A stretch of 64,000 bases of DNA from Dioscorea cayenensis subsp. rotundata (taxonomy: Eukaryota; Streptophyta; Magnoliopsida; Dioscoreales; Dioscoreaceae): NCBI RefSeq assembly GCF_009730915.1, contig NC_052496.1:1039875-1103874 (forward strand), given 5' to 3'. Below the pieces are notes generated by a model, which searched no databases, was not told the DNA's origin, and saw only the letters and a program-made list of their open reading frames with translations. Each line of letters opens with the position of its first letter. Position 1 is the first letter of the stretch. Positions 11,224 through 23,301 of the stretch are shown here, piece after piece. The translations under genes were made by a program, and so were the position numbers.

Positions 11224-11964
11224 TATATATATAGACAGAGAAACTTATATAAGCATGAGGGAAAAACATGTAGAAGAGATCACAAGAGATACGTACAGGT
11301 ATAAAATTTATATATATATAATACTTACAGAGTTCCTAACCACCATGAATGGCCTGGCATTGTGCCTACAGAGGTCCAAGCTGACCTCCATGCCGGAATT
11401 CCCACAACCCACCACTAAGACCCTCTGTCCCTTGAACTCAACGCCAGACTTGTAACAACTTGTATGGATGACACGGCCAGCGAACCTCTCTAACCCTGGT
11501 ATCTCTGGCACAACTGGTTCAGCATTCTCTCCAGTGGCCACCACTAACCACCTGCTCACTAGCTCTTCTTCTTCACCAACTCTCACTCGCCAGCACCCAA
11601 GCTCTACGTCAAACTCAGCACTTTGGACGTGAGCGCCAAAATGGGGTTGAATGCCGAAATGAGAAGCGTAGGACTCCAAGTAGCGGATGAACTGGTGTTT
11701 AGAGGGATACTTGGGGAAGCCTCTAGGGAACGCCATGAGAGGCAACTCACAGAAGTGCCTGGGGAGGTGAAGGCGCAGGCGGTTGTAGGTTCTGTTCTGC
11801 CAGAGAGAAGCAATGCAGTGTGATTTCTCTAAGACCAATGAAGGGATGCCGAGGTCCGACAAGCAGGCTGCGACGGCGAGCCCAGAAGGCCCGGCTCCAA
11901 CGATGATGGGGCAGTGGACCCATGTGCATTTGCGCTTGGGTTCTCCTTCTAGAGGGGGCCCCAT
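10031..11964 (-). CDS. YUC: YUCCA-type flavin-containing monooxygenase (indole-3-pyruvate monooxygenase)
   Basis: Catalyses the NADPH- and O2-dependent conversion of indole-3-pyruvate to indole-3-acetic acid, the last step of the main auxin pathway. Exons on the minus strand are 11964-11329, 11180-10932, 10834-10712 and 10243-10031. All introns are phase 0 and the product has 406 residues, normal for the family. Exon 1 carries the FAD-binding motif [14 protein letters not shown] near residue 22 and the NADPH-binding motif [15 protein letters not shown] near residue 190. Exon 3 carries LATGYKSNV, the conserved ATGY block. The start is the first ATG, shortly before the FAD fold. Intron 1 is only 148 nt and contains a TAG/CTA microsatellite next to the acceptor. 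I cannot say which YUCCA subclade it belongs to. Confidence 0.93.
11186..11222. repeat. (TAG)12 microsatellite in YUCCA intron 1
   Basis: About twelve TAG units. On the gene's strand this is (CTA)n, ending a few bases before the exon 2 acceptor (TATAAAG|GTG), where a pyrimidine tract would normally lie. Confidence 0.9.
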
Positions 11965-12037
11965 ATTGAGCGAGCTTCAGTATTGTGTGAAGTTTTAGCT
12001 TTACACTTTTTAAGAGTGTGAGATGGGAGAGCACTTG

Positions 12038-12060
12038 ATATATATATATATATATATATA
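12038..12060. repeat. (AT)n microsatellite upstream of YUCCA
   Basis: Perfect AT dinucleotide run of about 23 bp. Its distance from the YUCCA start codon makes it a candidate TATA element, but simple AT runs are common in this DNA. Confidence 0.8.
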
Positions 12061-12272
12061 CTGTAGCAGTGTGGGAGTTGAGAGGGTTTTTGGAACTTGG
12101 GCTAAGGTCTTTTATTTTTAATAAATGGGGTTGTTTGATGTATGGGGTGGCCTTTTGCCTTTTTGCTTGTAGAGCAGACAGAGAGAGTTGAAGGTGATAA
12201 AGAAGCGTGAAGAATTGGGAAAGCGATTTCCTCTCTGTTTCTCTCTTTGCTCTCTTTTATTCAAGCAAGCAA

Positions 12273-12292
12273 GCGTGCGTGCGTGCGTGCGT
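12273..12292. repeat. (GCGT)n microsatellite
   Basis: Five GCGT units in the presumed YUCCA promoter. No known function. Confidence 0.8.
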
Positions 12293-12947
12293 GGTCGTGG
12301 GATGTGAGCACTGGTAGTGGTAGCAGAGTTGAGAGTTATTATGGAGTATATAATAATAATAAAGCAAACAACAGGTCTGAGGAGATGAAAACATTTACTA
12401 TGCTCACCAAAACTTACTGGGCTATGTATGAATGAATTATGATTCATATATAGATATATGTACTTGATGTTTACATTAATCATGAGCAGCTGAGCAGGTG
12501 TTTGTAAGTGTGTATCTGGTGATGATGTTAATGCACTCTTCGATCTGTTTGGGTTTTCAGGAGGCAGCGTAGCAGTTCTCGGAGTTTTCCGCTCATGAGA
12601 AGATAAAGAAAGAACCGTGGACATGAGTCATGACTCACAGTGTACGTACATTGTTTGGAAAGAGGAATGCATCATCATGACCACATGATATAATAAAGTG
12701 TTTTTTTTTTCTTTTTTTGTGTCTTTATGAATTGGAATATCTAGGCGTGAGATCTTTCGATTGAATGGAGGATATCTATGCTCCCCTGTTTATAGGACTC
12801 GCCAAAATTCCATGAAAGGGAACGAGAGACGAAATGACAATTGTGACCCCCGGGAGGAAGGTGGAGAGAACGACACGTGGGCTCGAGTTGGAGTTGGAGT
12901 TGGAGATGCGATGTGGACCGTACGCTGCTGCCGTGACTCGGCGAAGT

Positions 12948-13723
12948 TGGATTTGAATTCTGGAAAATCCGCTGCCCTAGCAAAATAACTCTTTTTTGCT
13001 GGCTAGCTGGGGAAGATAAAATACTGACTCTTACAAATCTTTTCAAAAAAGGGTGCATTATTCAAAACTCCACAGATACATGTGTTCTATGTCACAAGTT
13101 CTCCGAGAATCTTAACCATCTTTTCCTCGAATGCGATTTCTCCGGACGTATCTCGGACTTTTTTTCTCACAAATCCTTGGTTCCAATCTCTCTCACATTC
13201 AATTCCCACACTTTGACTACTTGGATTCCATCCCTTATTCCTCAACACCGAACTCTCCGGGATCTCATTTCCCGTGCGATTTTGTGGAATATATGGATTG
13301 AACGAAATAATCGTATTTTCCAATCGATCGCTTTTACCGCTTTTACAATATTTTTTTATTAAAATTGCTAATTTGCTTCTTTCTTGGTTTTCAACAATTA
13401 CGATGACAATGATCATCTTTTAATGAAGCTTTCCCGGAAAAATTAAGCGCTCTCTTAATTTCTTAAGCGCTAAAGTCTCAAATCAAGTTTGGAGATCCCG
13501 ACTCCAATCTTCATGCAGGAGTAGTTGCTTCTTTTTGTTGGTCCAGGCGGGCTCGAGGGGACCAGCAGCTGTCTTCCGCCTTCCCGCTTTTTTTCTCTTC
13601 GCTTTTTATTTTCTCGCGCTCTTGGTTCTTTTCCTCACTTCCCGGTGAGAGGTTTTATCTTCTGCTCCTCGTCATTCTTTCTATTCAATAAAAGTTGTGG
13701 TTTATCCACATTTATTTCAAAAG
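12948..13723 (+). mobile_element. LINE (L1-type) 3' fragment with zf-RVT region
   Basis: Reading across small frame breaks, the + strand encodes the C-terminal zinc-binding region that follows plant LINE reverse transcriptases: CPSKITLFCWLAGEDKIL, then CVLCHKFSENLNHLFLECDF (a CxxC...HxxxxC zinc motif), then RAILWNIWIERNNRIFQS. The upstream reverse transcriptase is missing, so this is a 5'-truncated copy, as is usual for LINEs. The 3' end has CCTCACTTCCCGGTGAGAGG (13633-13652, a stem-loop), a polyadenylation-like AATAAA and the motif GTGGTTTATCCAC at 13697-13709. Confidence 0.8.
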
Positions 13724-16570
13724 TTGGATTTGACGAGCGAGGGCATTTTGGTCAGGAAAAGATAGAGTTGAGAGTGAGGATGACGTCATGTGATCTGTGG
13801 AGATTGAGTGGTGGGGTGGGGTTGGAGATTGACGGAGAAGACGAGAGAGCATTGACTGAAGATGATGTCGTGTGTGACGTGGCACACCTTTGCCTGGAGA
13901 GAACGTTGACTTGATTGGACCTCGTAAGTGCAATGTCGCATTTACTTCTCTCTGTGTGTGTGTTAAAACTTTTGCCACCAACCAAAGACTTGGAAGTTGG
14001 ACAAAACTGCAGCTTTCTGTGTTCATTAAATTTCTACTTATTAAAAGAACTGAATCAAAACTAGGAGTATCAAATTTGGGCAATACTTTGTTTTATTTTA
14101 AAACTATATATTTTTATTTATTCGTTTTGGTACCCTGGAATATTAATGGAAGAATTTATAACTAAATTTAAGGAATTCTTGATTCTCTCTCTATATATAT
14201 TGTTTTATAAGATAGAACTAATAATGATCATAATTTTTGGAAATATGGGTATTTTTTTTTATAAAGTTTGACAAAGTGGATAAAGCATCTAAAACACATA
14301 TACAGTTGTGGAATTAAAATTTCAACACATTTGTTTTTTCACTCCTTTATGTGAATTTTATTTTGGAATTTATTTCTTTTCTATTGATTCAAACTCTAAA
14401 AAATAATAATAATAATAAATCTGTCCCAAGAAATCAATTGGCTGATAGCATTTGATGGATGACTTAAATTCTAGGCAGGGAAAACTCCAAAATACTTTTG
14501 ACTTCACCTCTGTGGCTCAGTGCATTAAATATTTACCATCTTAGAATATTCAATATAGCCATTTTATGTTACTCCACTCCACACGGACCTTTCCTTCAAC
14601 TTGTGGCCTTGTTCTGGTGTTATGGGCTGGACATACTATTGTGTGCTTCTAATGGGCTTGTTATCTACACAAACTGATCTAGAGCTATGTGTACTCTTTC
14701 ATAACCTGGGTTTGTTCAATGGCTTTATCGCTCATTTTTGGAGAAATCTCCATAGAAATTTCTTGCCTCTTTCTGATGAATAGGTCATCAGTATATTTCC
14801 AACTGACATGCAAGTATGACATCTCAGTAGTGATCTCACGTAAACTCTCTTATTTATTTATTTATTTATTTATTTCTGTACACGAGGACATAGTTCTCTT
14901 GTTCCTGAGATCATTACTTGACGTCTTGGTATTCTTGTTTATAACAAATTGGTATATCTCCCATTTGTTTTATTTCTTTGCCTTGCATAATTGTTGAGTG
15001 GGTTGAAATTTACTATTTCGCTTTATATGCATGCTTTTCTCAATACAGCTCCATTGTATTTTTCTTTACAATTATTATAACATGAGGTTTTATCGTATAG
15101 AAGACTGTATAGAATTGAAGAAATACAAAAAAAACCCATTCACAACAACATCAGTGATAATGATTTTGTTCAAATTTTTGAAAAGTCATTTTGTTCCTAG
15201 GTGGAAGGTTACAAATTTAACTTTCTCTCACATGATAATAATTGAGAGTTATGGCTTGTCATATTTATTAAAAATAACAAATCAAAACTGATGGAAATTA
15301 GTAAAAATATTAATTAAGTTGATGATAAACCGATAGAAGGTATTTTATTTTAATGTGTGTTTTTTTTTCCAACGTCATAATCATTAAGAGTTTTTTTTTA
15401 TTATTATGAAAGTGTATTAACCATGATTTATTAAAACAGAACAATATCCATCACCTCGGTGCGATGGTGACTGTACATTGCTTGTACTGGTCTCTATTTT
15501 TAAAGAAATGGTCAAACATATGAATTATGAAGACCCCCATAGCATGATTGATGTTGATGCTGCTCCTTCCTTACCTTCAAAGTAAAAACTTTCCTCCAAC
15601 CCTTATGTTATTAGGTTGATCATTTAAGATGATAGGGGGAGCCATTCGGCTTTAATTTTACTACCCAGCTGCTTCCAGGTTCTGAGCTTTAGTTGGATAA
15701 AGACAAAGGTTGGTGGCTTCCTTTTCCAAGTGCACACATAAAAGTATTTGATTTCCAAACAAGGATCAATAAAGACACAAAAAATGTGCCACCAACAAGC
15801 ATTTCACAAAGCATGGAACCTCCATGTGTAATGTACATAAATATATATATACATTCCATTCCCCCTGGCCTAAATGCAACCTAAATCATGACGCTACGGA
15901 TGTTCAAATTAAATCTAGCGAGTGGGACACCGTATCATAGAGAACTCAGACGCCATTGGTTTTATATGATTCCAAATGACAGCTAATCAAACATTCCTAC
16001 GGAAAAAAAAAAATTGGAATTTTGAATTATAGACTCACATTAAAACATCAGATCGAACTAAAAAAAAGGTCAACTAAGAGGCTTTGTCTCAAGTATTAAT
16101 ATGATATCAAATATTTAATGAACTGGCACAATTCGCTTGGGATTAATAAATCAATTGTGAATACGCCATAAAGTATGTACCTGATGCCTAGAAAGTTAAC
16201 GCATCATGTACTTACTTACTTGCGTTCACGTCCATGACTCGTCCAAAGCCGGCAGACTAGTACCCAGCCTCCATCTCGAAGCAAAAGCGAATTGAAGAAG
16301 ACTACATGCACGCGCTTATCAGGATTCAGGACTGAACCTTCCAATGATGATGACCATTGGCCGCCAGCCAAATGGATATGCTAGCTTTGTAAAACCCATT
16401 CCATTGACGCTCGCAGACAAAACTAAAAAGCCGGCCCACATGATCAATCCCAACCCTCCATTCCATTCGATCTTGAATTCCCAGACAAACAGCTATTGCG
16501 CTACTACCTAGCTAGCAAAGGTCCGAAGACTCAGAACCCACAGAGCCACGTTCAGACGTCTCCAACCCAA
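13724..16570. other. Spacer and kinase promoter region
   Basis: AT-rich DNA with no supported gene. It has a run of ATTT tetranucleotides near 14848-14875. Base composition becomes more balanced after about 16200, which is probably the promoter and 5' UTR of the receptor-like kinase starting at 16571. Confidence 0.45.
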
Positions 16571-19056
16571 ATGGCTCATTTTGTTGGCATCCTTGTCGTT
16601 CTATTCGCTGCGCTCTCGTACACTGCGGCCGAACCCACTGCTGACCGCGCCGCGCTGCTCGATTTCATCTCGAAGACGTTGCACCCGACCAAGCTCCGAT
16701 GGGACAACACGACCTCCACCTGCGATTGGACTGGCGTAACGTGCGACGCCAACCGCTCCTCCGTCGTCGCCCTTCGCCTCCCCGCCGCTGGCCTCATCGG
16801 TTCCGTTCCTAACGGAACTCTCGCCCGCCTCGCCTCCCTCCGTGTTCTCTCCCTTCACTCCAACCGCCTCTCTGGTCCCCTCCCTTCCGACCTCTCCTCA
16901 CTCTCCTCCCTCCGCCATCTCTACCTTCAGGACAACCGCTTCTCCGGCGACTTCCCTCCGTGGATCCCGGCGCTGACTCGTCTCACCCGGCTCGATCTAT
17001 CCAAGAATGCTTTTGACGGCGAGATACCCCTCGGCGTCAACAACCTCACCCGCCTCACCGGGCTTTTTCTCCAACAGAATAACTTCTCCGGCGAGCTCCC
17101 ATCCATTAACATTCAGAAACTCGGTTCCTTCAACGTGTCCAAGAATCAACTTTCTGGATCGATCCCGGAGAGCCTGTCCATGTTCCCTGTGTCTTCATTC
17201 GCCGGGAACCTCGATCTCTGCGGCAGCCCGCTCCCGCCCTGCAGCAGTCCTGTCCTTCCATCTCCGACGCCGGCACCGTCCTCCACATCCCGGAAATCTT
17301 CTGGAAAGCTATCGACGACGGCGGTCATTGGGATCTCCGTGGCAGCGGGGTTGGTGGGACTATTGCTGCTGTTGGCTGTGTTCTGGTGGTGCTTGATGCG
17401 GCGGAAAAGAGGGAAACGAGTGGATAGACGGAAACCGTCGACGGCGAGTCTGGCTGCAGGGGGAGGTGTGACTGAGGGAACGGTGTCATCGTGGTCATCA
17501 TCAAAGGATACGGGGAGTGGGCTTGGTGAAGCAGCGAAGAACCGATTGGTGTTTGTAGAGGGAGCAGGGTACAGCTTTGATCTGGAGGATTTGCTGAGGG
17601 CGTCAGCGGAGGTACTCGGGAAGGGGAGTATGGGGACGTCGTACAAAGCGGTGCTGGAGGAGGGGACGACGGTGGTCGTTAAGCGGCTCAAGGATGTGGC
17701 CGCCTCTCGGAAGGAGTTTGAAACCCACGCCGACATACTCGGCCGCGTGGCGGAGCACCACAACGTGCTGCCTGTTCGGGCTTACTATTATTCTAAAGAT
17801 GAGAAGCTCGTCGTCTACGACTACCTCCCCGCCGGCAGCCTCTCTGCGCTTCTACACGGTCAGTAGTGGGTCCCACTATCGCTTCTCTTCTTTCTTTCTG
17901 ACTCTAATACTCCATAATAATACCTCGTTAAATTATTATTATTATTTTTTCATTAATGCATAAACATATGTGATTATTACTATAATAAAGCAGTTGGAGT
18001 TGTTTTCATCTCCAAACTTTTCCAGAAAGTAAAACAAAATTCATTTATAAGAGTATCTTATTTATTTATTTATTTATCTTTGATAAAGTATTACTACTTT
18101 TTTATGTTTGGTGGGTATCTTATAGTTTAATAATTTATTTTTCTAATTAACAAATTCTTCACATTTACTACTATTTCATACAAATTGGATCTGTAAAAGT
18201 ATCACCATCATCAGTCCACTCTTCCGTACTAATTTCAGCAATTGAAACTCATTGGCTCCGGCCTGATCTTGTTATTAATTCCAATTGGACCTATCAGTCT
18301 ATCAGGGCCATCAGTGTATTAAATTTTTTCAAAAAAAGGTAAAAATTAAGTAACAATTAATGTATAACTTTTTTTGTTGACCATATAGGAAGTAAAGCGC
18401 CCGGACGGACACCGATGGACTGGGGTGGCCGCCTTAAGGTCGCCGTGGCCGGAGCCAGAGGTCTATCCCACATCCACAACTCTGCCAAGATACCTCACGG
18501 CAACCTCAAGGCCTCCAACATCCTCCTCCGCGATGACCCATCCTCGGCCGCCATCTCCGACTTCGGCCTCTACCCGTTCTTCGCTTCTTCCGGATCACCT
18601 CCTTCCCGTCTCGTTGGTTACCGCGCGCCGGAGCTCATCCAGACCGGGCGACCCACGTTCAAGTCGGACGTGTTCAGCTTCGGCGTTTTGCTCCTTGAAC
18701 TGCTGACTGGGCGCTCGCCCAACCACACTTCTTTCGTCGTCGAGGAAGGTGTTGATTTGCCACGTTGGGTGCAGTCCATTGTGCGGGAGGAGTGGACCGC
18801 GGAGGTGTTTGATGCGGAGCTTGTGCGCGGTTACCCGGGTGTGGAGGAAGACATGGTGCAGCTCCTCCAGGTTGCCATGTCCTGCGTTTCCACAATGCCG
18901 GATTCACGGCCGGACATGTCCGAAGTTGTGACCATGATCGAGGAGATCCTTAGTCAGTCGGAGTTCGTCGACGGGCTTCGGCGGCACTCGTCGGATGAGA
19001 CATCCATGGGTTCGCCTTCCCCGGCCCGAGAAGCGAGTCTTTGGGTTGAAGAATAA
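16571..19056 (+). CDS. LRR receptor-like kinase, probably catalytically inactive
   Basis: Exons 16571-17858 and 18389-19056 join through a 530-nt phase-1 GT-AG intron to a 651-residue protein. Order: signal peptide (1-20, [20 protein letters not shown]), LRRNT cap with CDWTGVTCD, about five LRRs, Ser/Pro-rich stalk, membrane helix near 249-275, then a kinase-like domain from about 340. The Gly-rich loop ([14 protein letters not shown]) and the VAIK-type Lys (VVVKRL) are present and DFG is kept ([10 protein letters not shown]), but the catalytic loop reads [11 protein letters not shown] where active kinases have HRDLK, so the catalytic Asp is replaced. This matches the LRR-III group annotated as probable inactive receptor kinases. 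An in-frame upstream ATG at 16496 is less likely, because it would bury the signal peptide. Confidence 0.93.
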
Positions 19057-21349
19057 TTAAATATTCAAATTGTTGATTTATCTTTATTTAATTAATTCAT
19101 TAGTAGTAAGTAATTCCCTCGGCCCCTAGCTCCAATTTTCTTTTGTTTTTTGGTTAAGTTATTTATTTCAACCTCGTCGTACATATGTTGTATTTTTATT
19201 TTATTAAAAACTTATGGTACCGATCGTTGTGATTATCGTGCATATATAAACTTAACTGCTGACGTTGATAAAATGAGCATCACGTGTTGTAGGGGTAGGG
19301 GTTCAACTAAGCTGTCTTAATCTTTGCATATGATATGATCAGCATGATTACTGAGTCATTACTTTGGTTCCTTTCACCACTTGAAAAAAGAGGGAAAGAG
19401 ACAAATTTTCATACCTACTACTACTACTACTACTACTAGTGAGAGCGGTTGACCACACGACACCCCTGGTCATGAACCACAGAGAGGCCTTAACTCTCTC
19501 TAGTAAAATATCCAAATCCAACGGCAGAGTAGTTAACTTAGACTGGCAATTATTGATATTCTGGGTTTACAGTTTTGTTAGGTAATTGACAAAGAGACAA
19601 ATCTTATATGCCGACCACGTTTGCCAAGTCAAATAGAATGTTTTAGATTCGCTAGCTATCCAAGAACAATAAGCCAGTGAACAGTTTGTAAAGCAAACAG
19701 GACCTCAGATGTTTGTGAAAATGACACTAATAATTAAGAAGAATCAGACGCGTCATAATATATAACGCGTTATTATGTTGTTGGTCACACGTCCACACAA
19801 ATAAAATACACACCCGCTTTTGACTCCCGGGTCTATTATTTTTTTGGTATGTAATGTATTTGTACGTAACTGTATGTTATTGAGAAGGTGCTGGGTAGAA
19901 GGAGAAGAAAGGTGGGTCTTTCCCTATAGTCTTTGGTTTGTCCCCTTCTGTTTCTTAATTTCTGGCCTTTTTCATCAGGGACCGCTCGTGAGTACAGTGG
20001 CCAAAAGACTTAAGGCCATTTGAAAAGATGTTTAGGTACCACATCCTCCAGAGCCCCACAAGATTGGTCCCTGGTGGGATATTATTAATATTTGAATTTG
20101 CTTATAAATGAACTGATATTCTACCAAACGGATATACGTTCATATTTAAATATTTTTATTTTGAATGAATATATTCGAAGAATTTATATGTAGTACTGGA
20201 AATATTTAATAATTGAACATTTTCATCTTAATTTTGCTGTTTTAATATTTAAGAGAGTTTATATTTTGCATTTTATTTTTTTAGTTGGAAATAATTTTAT
20301 TTTGTTAATATTATTATTAGATAATTTTATTATATATATTTTTTTATATAAACATAAGTTTATATATATATATATTGACAAATGCAACAACTGCATATGT
20401 AATAAGAGCAATAATTATTTTTTCGTGCACTCTCATTCAATCACATAGTGATTATGTTATAATTCTGTTTCTACAAACAATGACCCTTGGCATCATTGTG
20501 TTTGCACCATTTTGAATTTTTGTAATAACAATCTCACAAATTAAATTTTAGACAATGGACTAATACGGTTGGACTAAAACAATTATCGATAGTTTACTAT
20601 TATATTACATGGCGCATGGACTCATTATAATTTTTAAAATTCATTTAATATATTATTTTTTCTATTCTAATGCAATCCTTTATGTCATTTTTCCTTCATT
20701 TAATGCTCGATTATACAATGGCCTATGCTTTGTTTTTTCGATAGTAGTGATTGAACGGGCCACTCAGCCATCACTTGTTATGGCCAAAGAGTTATGTCAT
20801 TTATTTATTAATGAGTTATTACACTCAAAAATAAATTATTATGTTTTTTTATCACAGAATAAAAACGATTCCCATGGAAAATTTTATAGATTTTAATCAT
20901 ATAAAATAAGTCCTTGGTTTTATAATTATTTATTACATGAATAATTATAATAATGATAATTTTAAAAATTTTAATAGCCATGTCTAACCATATCAAATGG
21001 TGGATCATATGTAAACACAAATGACATATTCAGAAACCAGAGTTTAATTTGGGGAATATAAGCCTTGAGAACTGCTTCAACTTCAAGTCCTTTGTTCCTA
21101 CCATTTTTTGCACATTTTTGTTTTCCTATCTTGTTTTGTTTATTTGTTTTTTGTTTTTTGTTTTTTTTACCTTTTTAATTATAGTTTTTAGTTTTTTTGC
21201 ATGTCTCCACATCTAATTAATGGAATTTTTTGTTTTTATTCTTGCATGACTTTCCTGTCATCTATGCACTTCCACTTGTACCCTCTTTACTAATAACATA
21301 CTGTGATTTATTCATTTAAAAAAAAATTAAATTTTTTATTGAATTTTCA
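19057..21349. other. AT-rich spacer
   Basis: No gene supported. It contains a (CTA)n run near 19416-19437 and many AT-rich simple stretches. The first few hundred bases probably include the kinase 3' UTR. Confidence 0.5.
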
Positions 21350-22410
21350 CATATGATTTGAGAGGGGATAAAATGTGCCGTTCTTTCGTGAGACCACTAA
21401 TGATGCTCTCCTACTCATCTTACAATCTCTTCCTGATTGTTCTTCTTCTCAGGAGGACATGTGTATTTGGACTCTTGAAAGAAACCGATTCTTTTTTTGT
21501 TTATTCCTTCTACGAATTTTTTGTAGATGGTGGTTTACGTACCCCACTTTATCCATCTTTCGGAAAAGTGGATTGTTCGAGCAAAATCACACTTTTCTGC
21601 TGGCTCGCTTATGAAAATAAAATCCTAACTTTGTCTAATCTTGCCAAGAAATGTTGCAATTTCCAAAACGCAACTAATACTTGCGCTATGTGCTATCAGA
21701 ACTCTGAAACTGCTGATCATCTCCTGATTCATTGTGACTTTACTATCCGTATCTGGTTTTTCTTCAAGACCAATCTTAATCTGCATTCGCTGCCAGTTTC
21801 GCTTTAGCAGGTTTGGACCACCTGGATTCCTTCCCTTGATGCGAGCTCGCGCACCTCTTGGGATCTTCTTTCCAGTGCAATTTTCTGGAATATTTGGTTG
21901 GAAAGAAACAACCGTATTTTTAATCATACCTTTCTTCCAACAGCTACAGTTTTATTTAAAAATATCTCATATGTTTACTGACTGGTGTTTTGCAGCCAGA
22001 GACTCGTCACAGCTTCTCTCCAGTAACCCCTTCCAGTCTGTTAGGCGCTCTCTTGAGTTCCTGAGCGCTAGATTTGCTAACGTCACCAACAACTCGACCC
22101 ACGCCCAGCCCCACGAGTGATCCTCCTTTTCCCTGACTGAGCTGGCCTTTGTTACCTTCTGGTAGACTTCGTCACCTTAGTCTCAGACCGTTTTCTTTTT
22201 GTTTTTCTTTTCATCTGCTTGTTCTGGATCGCCACACTATTGGTGTAGCGTCCATTTTGCTTTGTGAGTTTTTGATGTTTTCTTCTCGATTCTTCCTTCC
22301 TTCTTTTGTTTTGTTGTTTGTTGCTCTGTCGGTTGACTTTTGTTTGTTTCGTTTTTCCAATAAATTCGTGGTTTATCCACTTTATTCAAAAAAAATAAAT
22401 AAATAAATAA
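21350..22410 (+). mobile_element. LINE (L1-type) 3' fragment, second copy of the same family
   Basis: The + strand encodes, with frameshifts, the same C-terminal region as 12948-13723: SKITLFCWLAYENKILTLSN, then CAMCYQNSETADHLLIHCDF (zinc motif), then an ILERNNRIF-like block near 21895. The reverse transcriptase itself is absent. The 3' end carries a stem-loop CGCCACACTATTGGTGTAGCG (22230-22250, with one mismatched pair), AATAAA and GTGGTTTATCCAC at 22368-22380, then an A-rich tail with TAAA repeats. Confidence 0.82.
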
Positions 22411-23301
22411 AATAAAATGTGGCTATCATGTCCATGTTTAATATATGCAATATATTTTTAAACCGTGGATTAAAATAAATTTTTTTGATGGAATAGCATG
22501 TTTTTTTTTCAGAAAAAAACTGGGATTTTATACAAAAATCATCCTGTGTGTGGACTGTGTGGGAGAGGGAGAGGGAGAGGGAAAGGGATGGCGGACGTTG
22601 TCCAGCAGCAAAGACCTCGATGTCGTTCTCTTCTACACCAGTAAGTATTCGATCCCCTTTGCAAACACATTGATTTGCTTGTTTCTCTTGGTTTTGGTGG
22701 TGGTCTAAGCTTGTTTGACACCACCATCATCATCACTCTCTACTAAAATTAGGCTTTGTTCTCTTCTGCTAGTTTAATCTTTCATATATTAGCAATCCCT
22801 CAATGCATGATCAATGTGTTATTAGTTCATTGCATGCCACCTGCTTGCTATATTGCTAATCGAATTTTTATGGATTCACGCTGTTTGATCAATTTTGTCC
22901 CTTGTTGATTGTCTTGTAGTTTTAGTTCTTAATATGCTACGCTCCCTCAATGTGGCATTTATTTGATGCTTTTCTGTAATTACTACTTTGCTATCATTAC
23001 AACCATCAAGTTACATCATCATCTTCATAAAAATCTGATTCGGAGAGCTCAAAGAAGCTAATTTGTATGTTGATTCTGTGTTTTAGTGCGGCAGACAAAC
23101 CAAATGGCACATTTAGAAATTGGACTATTTCCTAGATTCAAGAATTTGGAATAACTTGATAACAAAAAAAAAAAAATACAACTTTTAGATAGAAGCAAAA
23201 GTTATGCCTTAGATGTACATTGTGTAGCAACGATGAAGCTTTCACCATTCAAATTAAGTAGGGTAGGATTTTAAACTTCGAAGATGGTCTGTTAGAGAAT
23301 C
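22411..23301. other. Spacer between LINE fragment and PDR gene A
   Basis: Contains a GA-rich tract followed by a short frame starting at 22588 (MADVVQQQRPRC) that runs into a good donor, CCA|GTAAGT, at 22641. It may be an isolated first exon (see findings). The end of this stretch is the 3' UTR side of gene A. Confidence 0.35.

Larger units (their letters stand above)
11965..12947. other. YUCCA upstream region
   Basis: Probable promoter and 5' UTR of the minus-strand YUCCA gene. An (AT)n tract occupies 12038-12060, about 75-95 bp before the ATG, and could act as a TATA region. A (GCGT)n tract lies at 12273-12292. There is no other gene that I can support. Confidence 0.5.

Noticed and set aside
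17146-17763. 205-codon frame antisense to the receptor-like kinase
   Set aside because: A shadow of the GC-rich coding strand. The sense frame has clear LRR and kinase motifs.
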